A stretch of DNA of 64,000 bases, taken from the NCBI RefSeq assembly GCF_958450345.1, contig NC_088780.1:36355667-36419666 (forward strand), read 5' to 3'. Positions within the stretch are counted from its first letter, which is position 1; each line of letters begins with the position of its first letter. Below the pieces are notes generated by a model. The model did no database searches. It saw nothing but the letters and a program-made list of their open reading frames with translations, and was not told where the DNA came from. Below are positions 1 to 11,193 of the stretch, one piece after another. Origin of the DNA: Calliphora vicina. Its lineage: Eukaryota; Arthropoda; Insecta; Diptera; Calliphoridae. The position numbers were made by a program, and so were the translations under genes.

Positions 1-416
1 TTTCAATATTTAAATCGAAAATCGTTTACTTTTTATCCATAATAAAAAGTTCAAGTCCATTCGGTCCAAAAGTCCGACCTGTATTTTTAAAATTTCAATT
101 TTGAAATGCTCGGAAATTATAAGAGACAAATAGCAGAATAGAACGAAAGACCTAGCCGAGCGCTTTCCAAAAATATAAAAAACTTTAAAATCGGATGGGA
201 AACAAAAAAATTGCACGTGTTTAAAAATTTTACATGACGAAGGTACCCTAATTTGAGCCCCCATAGCTTCGCCCCTGGATCATGTGTAGAGCCCATTTAA
301 ATAACTTAAACTTGAATACTCCTTGGCTATGCCCATGTCATGTTATCCCGATCGGATGAGCCGTTTGGAAATGCAAGATTTATTTTAAAAAAAATTTTTG
401 TTTCTGCCCCACTGTG
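1..416 (+). repeat. CACAGTG-ended repeat family, copy 1 (truncated at window edge)
   Basis: This is the end of a dispersed non-coding repeat that recurs at 10.0-11.2, 16.4-17.6, 24.6-25.2 and 62.4 kb. Shared landmarks are 'gtccattcggtccaaaag', 'aaaattttacatg', 'gagcccccatag', 'cgaatactccttggctatg' and the terminal 'ctgccccactgtg'. The 84-codon open frame on the minus strand here is a by-product of the repeat and recurs in part at 10.9 kb. No transposase is seen, so it is probably non-autonomous. Superfamily is unproven; the CACAGTG terminus would fit a Transib-like element. Confidence 0.75.
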
Positions 417-1373
417 CACTCCTTGAAAAAAGTTTCAAATATTTCTATTTTTTGCTGTATTTCCAACTGATTACGATATTTTAAAGAGGTTTCTGTATAT
501 TTAAGTCATTTTCGGAAGTGGATTTTTTATGTTGGCGAATTCTAACTTGGTACCGATATTAATAAGAGATTTTTGCTTAATTTAGTAATATTCGAAAGTG
601 CACTTTATATGAGACCAAGAAAATATCACTTTATGATTTCTTTTTACATGAAGCTATGTTTTGTTGAATTTTGGATGGATAGTGGTATTCTATAGGCATT
701 CCTGTACCATAGAGTCAAATTTCGAGATGAAATTTGTATGGAGGCTAGGGAAATCATAGACCGCCCCTTATCATTTGCAACAAGGTTTGTTATTTTGTCA
801 TGGGAATAACTTGTGCTAAATTTCAATATATTCGGAGAAAATACCAAATTATTTCCAAAAAATATATCAAAATTACCCATTTTCAATATCAGATATTTCT
901 AATCTACATAAAATGTTTGTCCCCCTAAGTCCTTCCGTCAAGGCCTTATCGTGCATTCAACAAATGGCCAGACGGCTGAACAGAGCTATATCGTTGTAGA
1001 ATTTTACCAGGACCCAGAATACTTGTTGGGTCTACGACCAATTTTGACAAAATCATTATATTCCCCTTTTTTTTGGTGGTGAGTATAAAAATGAACCTCA
1101 GAAGGACTTTAAAAAATTCGTCTGGAATTATCTTAACCCTCTAATGCTTAAGCATGCCTCAAGACACTCATCGCAAAATGCCAATAAATGCATTGTCTTA
1201 ACAGTTGCAAACTCTTCATTAAATCCCACAACTTTACTTTTAACCCTTAAATGCATGATTTTTACTTTTATTTTTCTATAAATTATCAAATATTTATTTG
1301 ATTTTTATTTATTATATTTCCTATAGCTTTAATTTGATTTATAATTTCTTTAGCTGAGACTTCTGTGCTGTTT
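417..1373. other. AT-rich stretch, nothing recognised
   Basis: I see no gene, RNA or named repeat here. Open frames up to 80 codons have no recognisable motif and lie in low-complexity sequence. Confidence 0.5.
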
Positions 1374-1492
1374 TTCTATAGCGAACGAGTACTTTGAGTG
1401 AAAATTTAACATGTGTTTTGTTATTGTAACAAAAACAAAATACATGTAAAACGTCCACTCAAAACGCTCATTCGCTATAGAAAAACAGCACA
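1374..1492. repeat. 119-bp foldback (hairpin MITE or hairpin-RNA-like)
   Basis: The outer 22 bases on each side (1374-1395 and 1471-1492, beginning TGTGCTGTTTTTC) are perfect inverted repeats. Pairing continues imperfectly inward (GAGTG and ACATGT on both sides), leaving a short loop rich in 'aacaaaaac'. No convincing target-site duplication is visible. A tiny MITE is most likely; a transcribed hairpin is possible but untested. Confidence 0.7.
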
Positions 1493-2619
1493 TTATAGTA
1501 CTCCATTTGATTTTGCTGAAGGAGAATCTGAATTAGTATCAAGCTTATATTCGTGAAACTGGAATGTAGACAATTGGCAACAATGTGCATTTAAGGGTTA
1601 ATAATGACACGTTGCAGCATATGTCTTAATAAATCTATTATTATCCTTAGCATTTGCGTATATTAATTTCACATTTATCACACATAAAATTCATATATTT
1701 TTAACTTAATTTCTCATTATTAAATATGCATGATGAGCAAGTTGTTTTTTTTTATTATTTTAAAATAATCAACAAAAGTATTGAAAATTAATATGTATCA
1801 CTAGAGAAAAAAAAAACGTATGAAAGTATGACATGAAAATGGTTTTAATTAAAAAATATACTCTCACTACTCATGATACAAATATGTAATATAAAGCAAA
1901 ATAATAAAAAACCTTAATATTTATTGTTGTTTATTGTTTTTTCATTTTATTTTAATTTCAACAATTCAGTTCTTTTGTCTGTAAAAGGTGTAAAAGCGAC
2001 AACATATACCACATGAATAAAGCATTTTTTTATGTTTTGTTTTAATTTATTTTTATACTTTAACACTTTTGTTATATATTTAAAAAAAATATATTATAAC
2101 AGAATATAAAATAATACATGCATGCATAAATGCAAAAGTATGTAAGTTGTAACAATACAGTGGGTTGAGAAAATTAATTTGAAAAATTGGGATTTATTTT
2201 TTATTTTAATAAAAAATAAATCATTTATTTAATTGTTTTCTCTTTTAGTTTTGTAAAACTGAAAAACATGTAAATGCATTTACATTCCCACTGTGTATTA
2301 ATGCAAGTTACTATACCATAGCGTAGTAGATATAGTTTATTTGGTTGCATATATGTACATTAGGGTTGTCTAAAAGGTCTAACATTTTTTCCCAGCAAAA
2401 TCTGATAGCATTTAGAGGTTGCACATTTTATTTAATATTTCGTGTTTACGGTTAAAAGTCAAACAAAATTTCAATTCAGATGTTGAAAAACAACTAATCA
2501 AAAATAGATTTTCAATAAAAAATTTAAAAATTGGATGAAAATTGAGTTTATTGAAATATATAGAATTTCAAATATAATAAAACATCGTCAACTTATTTGT
2601 AAATTTTATTAATAATTTA
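1493..2619. other. AT-rich stretch, possible small MITE at about 2157-2297
   Basis: No coding signal is seen. Near 2157 'acagtgggttgag' and near 2287 'cattcccactgtg' could be the ends of a roughly 140-bp element with CAGTGGG termini, but the inverted ends match for only about 8 bases and the flanks do not give a clean TA duplication. The rest is A/T runs. Confidence 0.3.
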
Positions 2620-2624
2620 ATTCG

Positions 2625-2765
2625 AGATGAACTTGTCGTTACCGATATGTTAGCGTTGCCGAAATAACAACATATGAAAATACCGCTAACGCAGTAAGCC
2701 AAAATACCGTTACCGATAAATCAACGTTACCGAAATAATCCATATTAGCATTACCATTTTGAATA
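2625..2765 (-). repeat. Cluster of GTTACCG motifs (subterminal-repeat-like)
   Basis: About six copies of gttaccg or close variants (gttgccg, accgctaac) occur in 140 bases. A similar cluster in the other orientation (aacggta, taacggtaacgg) lies at 62690-62825. Short repeats spaced like this are typical of transposase-binding subterminal regions of hAT-type elements. The element's ends were not found. Confidence 0.45.
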
Positions 2766-2970
2766 GGTGGCCAAAATTGTTAAATATCAAATATACAAAT
2801 TTTCAGACATGGATTACTTGATACCAAACAAATCTCAAAATTCCATGAATTCATGTCATCGTACATGACATTTGTACGCCCACAGAATGGAATATATTCT
2901 GCAAAAATGAGAGTATCTGAAAAATAAGTTGGTCCTTATATTCCCTATACTCAGAGGATATTTAAAAAAA

Positions 2971-3161
2971 AACAAGTAAGAGAGCTATTTTCGGCTGTGC
3001 CGAAACTTAGACACCCTTCACCAAATTATACTTAAAAATAATTTATTTTAAATATTTTTAGGTAAACAAAATTTAAATTTATTTTCCAAATTTTTTATAA
3101 ATTTTTTAAATTTTTTTTTTTTAGTTTTTAAAAATATTTTTTTTTGGAAAAATAATTTATG
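2971..3161 (+). mobile_element. Helitron-like (DINE-1-like) copy, 5' part, split by an inverted insert
   Basis: The piece starts with the family's 5' end 'aacaagtaagagagct', then the hairpin TTTCGGC-TGT-GCCGAAA and 'cccttcaccaaattata'. It runs into the T-rich zone and stops at 3161. The natural continuation resumes at 5760-6268. The two parts together are about 700 bp, the length of the near full-length copy at 60985-61688. The hairpin differs from the family's ATTCGGC/GCCGAAT by two changes that keep the pair. Confidence 0.8.
3125..3161 (+). repeat. 37-bp direct repeat at the left edge of the inverted duplication
   Basis: These 37 bases (ttttt aaaaa ta, nine T, gg, then aaaaataatttatg) occur again, identical by eye, at 5723-5759 between the two palindrome arms. 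The second copy joins naturally to the rest of the Helitron-like element, so the repeat marks the insertion joint of the extra arm. Confidence 0.85.
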
Positions 3162-3903
3162 ACCTTTGACTTTTACGATTTAAGGGTTAGAGTTTTTGTA
3201 TTTTTGTCAAACTTTCAGAGTATATTTGGAATTATCAGGTCCATAGTATTTTGAATAGGTTCTTCTTAAAATTCATAACAGTAAGAACATTGAGCTCATT
3301 CGCCAAAATATGGCAAAAAAAATTGTTTTTCTCGAAATTTTCTAAATTTAAATCTCAAGTACGGAAAAACTATATTAGATATTTTCATATTTTTTTCTTA
3401 TTTTGATTCCCTATTATATTCTAAATAAATCCCAAATCAGGAGATCAAAAAATTTTGAAATTTGTTTAACAAAATTTTTAAAAAGTTTGAAAATGCCGTT
3501 TTGAAAATAAATTTCTTTGGTCATACCTGCGAATAGGTTAACGGTATTCTATGAAGCCAAAAACTCATATACAAGTAAATATTGATATATTTTAAAAAAA
3601 AAATGAGCTTTTGTTTTAATATTTCTCAAAATATGTTTATTTTGTTCCAACATTTCTTGTTCTAGTGGCCTGAGACACGTTAATGGCCTGACGATTTTTT
3701 AATAACTTTAACATTTTTTAACCAATTTCTGTTTTGTATATCTCTTTAGAACGACAAGTACTTACATATTTCTATTCTTTTAAATTAAATTGTAAAAGTA
3801 TTTTTTTACAGAGACTGGCCAAAATCCAACTTTTGTTTATAATGTGCCTGCCTAGTCTACACATATAGCGTTGCGCTTTGCTACTCCTATCGTACAATAG
3901 TAA

Positions 3904-4594
3904 AACAAAAAAATTAAGAGAGCTATATTCGGCTGTGCCCAATTTTATATACCCTTCACCAAATTATACTCCAAAATAAAACTTTTAAATATTTTTAGCT
4001 AAACAATATTTATTTTTTTCCAAAATTGTTTTTTAATTTTTTTGAAAAAAAAATTTTTCGACTTGGTTTTTTTTAATTTTTTCTATAAATGTTTTAAATT
4101 AAACTTTTTTTTTTAAATTTAAAAAATTTTTTTTTCTATGTTTTTTAATATTTAGCGAAAAAAAACTTTTGGTAAAAAAATAAAAAAAATCGGGTAAAAA
4201 ATATTATTTCCGATTTTGACCCATTGTAGGCCCAACTTGCTATGGTCTTATATCCGTCATTGCAAAGATCTTTGAAATATCAATCAATATATATCCATAT
4301 TGCCTATATTAATGACTTAGTAATCCAGATATAGGTAAAAAAATGGGTCAACAATCGAGGTTGTCCTGGTTTTTTCCTTATGTCGTAGCCATTTGTGAAC
4401 CGAGTCGGAATAATTCCCGAGATATTGATGTATGAATCGTGTATGTAAGTTTTGGGGGCATCGAAAGTTGATTACAACAGACGGACATGGCTTAATCGAC
4501 TCCGCTATCTATAAGGATCCAGAATATATACTTTATAGGGTCGGAAATGAAAAATGTAAAAACTACAAACGGAATGACAATCTTCTCACGAAAA
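3904..4594 (+). mobile_element. Helitron-like copy, 'tcacgaagg' subfamily (in left arm)
   Basis: The 5' part has 'ttaagagagctatattcgg' and 'tacccttcaccaaattata'. The core has 'cccattgtaggcccaac', 'aatgacttagtaatccag' and 'cagacggacatggcttaa', followed by 'tttatagggtcgg' and a truncated 'cttctcacg' end. It is the mirror image of 6895-7585. Its intact 'cttaatcgactccgc' is the empty site for the hAT insertion at 21369. Confidence 0.8.
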
Positions 4595-4639
4595 AATAAA
4601 AAATGAAATGAAAATTAATACCGATTTTTTTGTTAGTTT

Positions 4640-5200
4640 TTAATTCTTTACCATGCTTTTGCCACTGAAGGTATAAACAAGAGTTTGAATAATCTTGCAA
4701 TTATAGTTCTCATGACAACTATAGTACTCCAGATATTCGAAAATAACTATTTATTTTGTATGATAGTGTCACGCCCATTTTCTGTAAAACTCCGTACAGT
4801 GATAACAAACTGATTTATACAAAGTTTAAATACTTTTACGATTAAAGTTTTTTAGAAATTCAAAATTAACAATTTACATTATATGGGAGGTGCCACACCC
4901 ACTAACACAATACAGCTCATTTTCACCCAAACTATGTAAAATAAATTGGTGCAAAATTTTAAGACTTCCACAATTATAGTTCTTCAGATATTCGAAAATA
5001 ACCATTTACGTTGTATGGGAGGTTCTACACCCTGTCACAATTATAGTTCTGCAGATATTCGCATATATCTATTTATTTTGTATGGGTGGTGCCACGCCTC
5101 TCCCGATGAGCGAAATTTCCTATATCTTTCCATTAACCTCAAAATTACTTCCGGTTTATTCGCGTTCGATATACCCTTATTTCGCTGGATATTTCGGACA
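4640..5200 (-). repeat. Degenerate tandem units of about 110-140 bp (left arm)
   Basis: Each unit carries a version of 'ccagatattcgaaaataac' followed by 'gtatg..aggtgccacgccc'. Four partial units can be followed. The same units, inverted, are at 6289-6850, and relatives make up 26540-27330. The 105-, 85- and 84-codon open frames in this area are chance frames duplicated by the palindrome. Confidence 0.65.
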
Positions 5201-5722
5201 ACAATATTTCGAATGTTCAAATCTTATTATACCCTTCGCCATGAGTGCCAAGGGTATATATAAGTTTGTCATTCCGTTTGTAATTTCTAAATTTTTCATT
5301 TGCGACCCCACAAAATATAAATATTCTGGATCATTATAGATAGCAAAGTCGATATTGCCATGTCCGTCTGTCCGTCTGTATGTTGAAATCAACTTTCCGT
5401 AGCCCCTAAATAACTTACATACATGATTCATACATCAATATGTCGGGAATTCTTCCGGCTCATTGCTATTTACAATCACCAAAATCGGCGAACAAATGGC
5501 TGAGATATAAGGAAAAAAACCGGGAAAACCTCGATTTTTGGCCTATTTTTGATCTATGTATATCTGTATTACTAAGTCATTAATATAGACAATATGGATA
5601 TCTAATGATACATATTTTAAATTTCATTGCAACCATGGATACAAAGCTATAGTAAGTTGGACCTACAATGGGTCAAAATCGGGAAAAATATATTTAACCC
5701 GAATTTTTTTTTCATCAAAAAT

Positions 5723-5759
5723 TTTTTAAAAATATTTTTTTTTGGAAAAATAATTTATG
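5723..5759 (+). repeat. Central spacer of the palindrome, second copy of the 37-bp repeat
   Basis: The non-palindromic centre is 5730-5759. With the preceding seven bases it matches 3125-3161 in direct orientation. Reading from this copy into 5760 onward restores the expected order of the Helitron-like element (gaaaaaaaaattcgggtt, then 'cccgattttgaccc'). Confidence 0.85.
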
Positions 5760-6268
5760 TTAAAAAATTTTTGATGAAAAAAAAATTCGGGTTAAATATA
5801 TTTTTCCCGATTTTGACCCATTGTAGGTCCAACTTACTATAGCTTTGTATCCATGGTTGCAATGAAATTTAAAATATGTATCATTAGATATCCATATTGT
5901 CTATATTAATGACTTAGTAATACAGATATACATAGATCAAAAATAGGCCAAAAATCGAGGTTTTCCCGGTTTTTTTCCTTATATCTCAGCCATTTGTTCG
6001 CCGATTTTGGTGATTGTAAATAGCAATGAGCCGGAAGAATTCCCGACATATTGATGTATGAATCATGTATGTAAGTTATTTAGGGGCTACGGAAAGTTGA
6101 TTTCAACATACAGACGGACAGACGGACATGGCAATATCGACTTTGCTATCTATAATGATCCAGAATATTTATATTTTGTGGGGTCGCAAATGAAAAATTT
6201 AGAAATTACAAACGGAATGACAAACTTATATATACCCTTGGCACTCATGGCGAAGGGTATAATAAGAT
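5760..6268 (+). mobile_element. Helitron-like copy, 3' part (continues 2971-3161)
   Basis: The core landmarks are in order: 'gacccattgtaggtccaac', 'tagatatccatattgtc', 'aatgacttagtaatacag', 'cagacggacagacggacatg', 'tgtggggtcgcaaatg' and 'caaacggaatgacaaac'. It ends in the family's terminal hairpin, TATACCCTTGGC with loop ACTCAT and GGCGAAGGGTATA. No protein is encoded, so mobilisation would need an autonomous partner. The assignment to the DINE-1/Helentron group rests on the shared core and the 3' hairpin. Confidence 0.8.
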
Positions 6269-6288
6269 TTGAACATTCGAAATATTGT

Positions 6289-6850
6289 TGTCCGAAATAT
6301 CCAGCGAAATAAGGGTATATCGAACGCGAATAAACCGGAAGTAATTTTGAGGTTAATGGAAAGATATAGGAAATTTCGCTCATCGGGAGAGGCGTGGCAC
6401 CACCCATACAAAATAAATAGATATATGCGAATATCTGCAGAACTATAATTGTGACAGGGTGTAGAACCTCCCATACAACGTAAATGGTTATTTTCGAATA
6501 TCTGAAGAACTATAATTGTGGAAGTCTTAAAATTTTGCACCAATTTATTTTACATAGTTTGGGTGAAAATGAGCTGTATTGTGTTAGTGGGTGTGGCACC
6601 TCCCATATAATGTAAATTGTTAATTTTGAATTTCTAAAAAACTTTAATCGTAAAAGTATTTAAACTTTGTATAAATCAGTTTGTTATCACTGTACGGAGT
6701 TTTACAGAAAATGGGCGTGACACTATCATACAAAATAAATAGTTATTTTCGAATATCTGGAGTACTATAGTTGTCATGAGAACTATAATTGCAAGATTAT
6801 TCAAACTCTTGTTTATACCTTCAGTGGCAAAAGCATGGTAAAGAATTAAA
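6289..6850 (+). repeat. Degenerate tandem units of about 110-140 bp (right arm)
   Basis: This is the inverted counterpart of 4640-5200. Units read 'ttcgaatatctgaagaac', 'tataattgtg', then 'gtgtggcacctccca'. Related units at 26540-27330 lie inside a hAT-like element, so the array has spread by more than one route. Confidence 0.65.
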
Positions 6851-6894
6851 AACTAACAAAAAAATCGGTATTAATTTTCATTTCATTTTTTATT

Positions 6895-7585
6895 TTTTCG
6901 TGAGAAGATTGTCATTCCGTTTGTAGTTTTTACATTTTTCATTTCCGACCCTATAAAGTATATATTCTGGATCCTTATAGATAGCGGAGTCGATTAAGCC
7001 ATGTCCGTCTGTTGTAATCAACTTTCGATGCCCCCAAAACTTACATACACGATTCATACATCAATATCTCGGGAATTATTCCGACTCGGTTCACAAATGG
7101 CTACGACATAAGGAAAAAACCAGGACAACCTCGATTGTTGACCCATTTTTTTACCTATATCTGGATTACTAAGTCATTAATATAGGCAATATGGATATAT
7201 ATTGATTGATATTTCAAAGATCTTTGCAATGACGGATATAAGACCATAGCAAGTTGGGCCTACAATGGGTCAAAATCGGAAATAATATTTTTTACCCGAT
7301 TTTTTTTATTTTTTTACCAAAAGTTTTTTTTCGCTAAATATTAAAAAACATAGAAAAAAAAATTTTTTAAATTTAAAAAAAAAAGTTTAATTTAAAACAT
7401 TTATAGAAAAAATTAAAAAAAACCAAGTCGAAAAATTTTTTTTTCAAAAAAATTAAAAAACAATTTTGGAAAAAAATAAATATTGTTTAGCTAAAAATAT
7501 TTAAAAGTTTTATTTTGGAGTATAATTTGGTGAAGGGTATATAAAATTGGGCACAGCCGAATATAGCTCTCTTAATTTTTTTGTT
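6895..7585 (-). mobile_element. Helitron-like copy, 'tcacgaagg' subfamily (in right arm)
   Basis: This is a minus-strand copy with the 5' end near 7585 (cagccgaatatagctctc) and a truncated 3' end near 6899 (cgtgagaag). It is the mirror of 3904-4594. The 5' hairpin is imperfect (ATTCGGC against GCCCAAT), unlike most copies. Confidence 0.8.
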
Positions 7586-8540
7586 TTACTATTGTACGAT
7601 AGGAGTAGCAAAGCGCAACGCTATATGTGTAGACTAGGCAGGCACATTATAAACAAAAGTTGGATTTTGGCCAGTCTCTGTAAAAAAATACTTTTACAAT
7701 TTAATTTAAAAGAATAGAAATATGTAAGTACTTGTCGTTCTAAAGAGATATACAAAACAGAAATTGGTTAAAAAATGTTAAAGTTATTAAAAAATCGTCA
7801 GGCCATTAACGTGTCTCAGGCCACTAGAACAAGAAATGTTGGAACAAAATAAACATATTTTGAGAAATATTAAAACAAAAGCTCATTTTTTTTTTAAAAT
7901 ATATCAATATTTACTTGTATATGAGTTTTTGGCTTCATAGAATACCGTTAACCTATTCGCAGGTATGACCAAAGAAATTTATTTTCAAAACGGCATTTTC
8001 AAACTTTTTAAAAATTTTGTTAAACAAATTTCAAAATTTTTTGATCTCCTGATTTGGGATTTATTTAGAATATAATAGGGAATCAAAATAAGAAAAAAAT
8101 ATGAAAATATCTAATATAGTTTTTCCGTACTTGAGATTTAAATTTAGAAAATTTCGAGAAAAACAATTTTTTTTGCCATATTTTGGCGAATGAGCTCAAT
8201 GTTCTTACTGTTATGAATTTTAAGAAGAACCTATTCAAAATACTATGGACCTGATAATTCCAAATATACTCTGAAAGTTTGACAAAAATACAAAAACTCT
8301 AACCCTTAAATCGTAAAAGTCAAAGGTCATAGTTTTCAATATTTGGTATTTCTAATGGAATGATAGCGAAATGTTATAATTTTTTGGCCGATTTTGATGA
8401 AACTTAAGAAAAATATAACATGAAGTCTAGTATTTATAATAACAGCACAAAAATGGAAATGAACCTTTAATAGCACTTGGGATTAAAATGACACTCAACT
8501 TTTGATATTGAGCTCATTAGCCAAAATATGGCAAAATAAT
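7586..8540 (-). repeat. D-family repeat (GGGTGGC-ended family) fragment
   Basis: The sequence is related to 36115-37870: shared runs include 'taacctattcgcaggtatg', 'cgtgtctcaggccac', 'ccgtacttgag' and 'catattttggc'. The fuller copy ends in 'gggccaccctaa' at 37864. No coding frame is seen. This fragment supplies the empty site for the foldback at 36491. Confidence 0.6.
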
Positions 8541-8554
8541 TTGTTTATATATAT

Positions 8555-8614
8555 AATTTGGTGAAGGGTATAAAAGATTCGGCACAGCCGAATATAGCAC
8601 TCTTACTTGTTTAA
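8555..8614 (-). mobile_element. Helitron-like 5'-end fragment
   Basis: Only the terminal 60 bases of the family are present: 'aatttggtgaagggtata', then the hairpin ATTCGGC-ACA-GCCGAAT (reverse strand) and 'cttacttgttt'. Confidence 0.75.
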
Positions 8615-10012
8615 TGCAAAATTTTTACAAAAACTGGAAAAATTAAATTTGTTTTCCCTTGTAAAGGTATCTCAAAACTTCAGAGTGCTGAGGGGTGAGA
8701 TTGGTCAAAATCTAACTATTGTTTATTAAGAGCCAGCCTAGTGTGGACAACTATATAAATCAGATATTTATGAAGTCGTATTTCGTGATTTCAACCAGTT
8801 TCAATGGGCTTCGTCCTTGTTCCGAATTAAATACATGCGCCACATTTTATTGAAATATCTTCAAAATTACATGGATAGCCAACTATCCAGTTGGACGCAC
8901 AGAAATCGTTAAATCGACTCAGAAAGTGGTTCTTAATTAATGGCATATTTTAAGGTTTTTTAAACATGCCCTCCCCACTATAATGGTGTAGGTTATAATA
9001 TGTTGTTTTATTCGGATTTCCTTAACTCGTTAATATGGCCGATGTTAAGAACAATTTTGACCCCAGATAAAACGCTTAACAACTGAAATTAAATATTAGA
9101 GACAAATTTTAGACCCTGACCGCATCGAAAATTCAAAAAGTGAAAATAAGGCCACCCTAATATAAAATGTTCACAAACACATGCTCCAAACACTTAGACA
9201 TTCTCCCACACACTCACTTATCCAAAACATTTATTACTATTTAAGCGTACAATTGTGTAAATAATTTATACTCGTATGAACTTAATGATACGACAGTAGA
9301 AACTCCTTTTCAAGGAATTCCAAACTAAAGCTGAAAAATATAAAATTTTTTACATTTACAGACCTTGGCTACAGTTTTCACTGTAATAATGTCATTATAT
9401 GTAAGTAATATTTGCTTTTCAATCTTGAATGTTTTCTGAAATTGCGTTCAATTTGTCCTTAAACAATAATGCAATTAATTTATAAAAATTACACAGCTGA
9501 AGTAGCTGTAATTTGTGGAGAAATGTTACTACAAGCATTTATTAACTGAAAGGCAATATGTACTTATACATACATATATGATTGATAATTACAGACACAT
9601 TCATATTTAAGATTTACTTTGCAAATAGTGGAAACACAAGGACACTTATCGTGGAAAATTGAAAAATTTAATGAGAAATTCAACTTATGCACAAATTTAC
9701 TGGAGTAGGTTTTAATGTATGTCAAAGTAACAGCTGTCAGAGTTTAATATTGCGATTGCAAGCAATTTATGGTATCAGAAATGGGACAGAAAATTATAAT
9801 TTCAAAAATTAAACAAGCAGTTTGCAGCTATAATTTAAATATAATTTTTTCTTTCTTAGTCTTCATTAATGAAATCATATATCTCTGTGGTAAAATGTAT
9901 AGAGTTGAGAGTTTTTTGGTAAATAATTTCAATCATATTTATAAGAAAATGCTTACATAAATTACACTATGCAACAAATGAAGACTTTTGGAAAAACACA
10001 CGATGATGACAG
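8615..10012. other. Mostly unique AT-rich DNA
   Basis: No coding or RNA gene is recognised. A D-family-like tail 'aaggccaccctaatat' occurs near 9144, so part of 8700-9155 is probably repeat-derived. 9160-9990 looks single-copy within the window. The 63-codon frame at 9769 has no recognisable motif. Confidence 0.45.
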
Positions 10013-10014
10013 TG

Positions 10015-11193
10015 CACAGTGCAACATTTTTTGGAAGTATGAAAAAGTGCAATATTTTTGAAGGACGGAGTTTCAAAGTGGCATATTTTTGAATCTAATT
10101 GAGATATTAACTTGAAATTTTTTTTGTAAGACCACAAATTAACTTATCTAAACAAAAAAATATAGCTCGGAATAAATGTGGATCAAATTGTTCCTAATAT
10201 TTGCAATCCTATTAAAATTTTGATATAAATTTTAATTTTAGAAACTCAATGAATATGTAATATGTAATAAAATCTTTATTTATTAACGAAACTCAATGAA
10301 CTTTTCAGCGTTTTTTAAGTTTCTCATTCTAAATAACAAGGTGTAAAAAAACTTATCGGGGCTGGGAAAATACTTTAGGGATAAATAGGGAACACATCAG
10401 GGTTTCCAATACTGCTTTCCGCTTTCTAATCCCAGCTTTGGGATTTTAGAACATGTGGCCCAAAGTTGAAATTTTTATAAAAAATAGGTCAATTTCCAAA
10501 GGGCGTAGGGCCGACATGTTCGAAAAGTAGGACATGTTTTTTATACCAAAATGTTCTCCACAAAGAAACTTTATAGAAAAACATAAAATTGTTAAATGTT
10601 CTTAAAGAAAGTTGTTTTTTAATAAAAAAAGAGTTATGTCACCTTTTTGTCCAAAAAACAGCAAAAATATACTATTTTTTGAATTTTTAAATTGAAAATC
10701 AGTTATTTTTGGATTCGTAATTGATATTGCTCTGAAATCTTTTGTATGTTGTTGGTAATTTAGTTGTCTAACTAACAAAAAAAATTCGAGTCCATTCGGT
10801 CCAAAAGTGCGCCCTATATTTTTAAAAAAGCGGACTAAGGTATGGCAAAATTTTAAAATTTCAATTTTGAAATGGCTATAACAAGAAAATTATAAGAGAT
10901 AAATAGCACAAACAAGCATGTTTTTTCAAGATCTAGCCGCTTTCCAAAAATATAAAATTCTTTGAAATCGGATGGGAAACAAAAAAATGGCACGTGTTTA
11001 AAAATTTTACATGTCGAAGGTACCCTACTTTGAGCCCCCATAGCGCCGCTACTGGATTATTTGTAGGGCCCATTTTAATAACTTAAACTCGAATACTCCT
11101 TGGCTATGCCCAACTCAAATTTTATCCCAATCCGACCAGCCGTTTAGAAATGCCAGATTTATTTCCAAAAAATTTCGATTCTGCCCCACTGTG
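10015..11193 (+). repeat. CACAGTG-ended repeat family, copy 2 (longest complete copy)
   Basis: The left end reads 'gcacagtgcaacatttttt' and the right end 'ctgccccactgtgc', giving CACAGTG-type inverted ends. Internal landmarks shared with the other copies are 'aatctaattgagatatt', 'gggttccaatactgc' (as 'gggtttccaatactgcttt'), 'gtccattcggtccaaaag' and 'cgaatactccttggctatg'. The flanks cagtg and ctgta do not form a 5-bp duplication. It encodes nothing recognisable. Confidence 0.7.

Larger units (their letters stand above)
3158..5729 (-). repeat. Left arm of 2.57-kb inverted duplication (derived copy)
   Basis: Position x here pairs with 11489 minus x in the right arm. Wherever compared, including 4946-5431 against 6058-6543 and both outer edges, the arms agree base for base. 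The arm carries inverted copies of everything in the right arm: D-family sequence (3162-3900), a second Helitron-like copy (3904-4594), a degenerate unit array (4640-5200) and the 3' half of the first Helitron-like copy (5221-5729). This arm is judged the inserted one because it interrupts an otherwise normal element. Assembly error is not excluded. Confidence 0.85.
5760..8331 (+). repeat. Right arm of 2.57-kb inverted duplication (ancestral copy)
   Basis: This is the reverse complement of 3158-5729. At its outer edge, sequence continues as 'agttttcaatatttgg', matching in reverse complement the related copy near 36250. Its inner edge continues the split Helitron-like element. Both joints therefore look native, which makes this the original and the left arm the addition. 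Confidence 0.85.

Noticed and set aside
10..264. 84-codon minus-strand frame, partly repeated at 10853-11041
   Set aside because: Both lie in copies of the CACAGTG-ended repeat, and the frame is broken in the other copies.
4946..6543. Open frames of 105, 85 and 84 codons on both strands
   Set aside because: They are mirror duplicates produced by the palindrome and lie in Helitron-like and degenerate repeat sequence; similar repeats elsewhere do not keep the frames.
3158..8331. Palindrome as a missed-adapter sequencing artefact
   Set aside because: That artefact would place the 37-bp repeat in inverted contact at the centre; here it is single at the centre and direct at the left edge. Other assembly errors remain possible.
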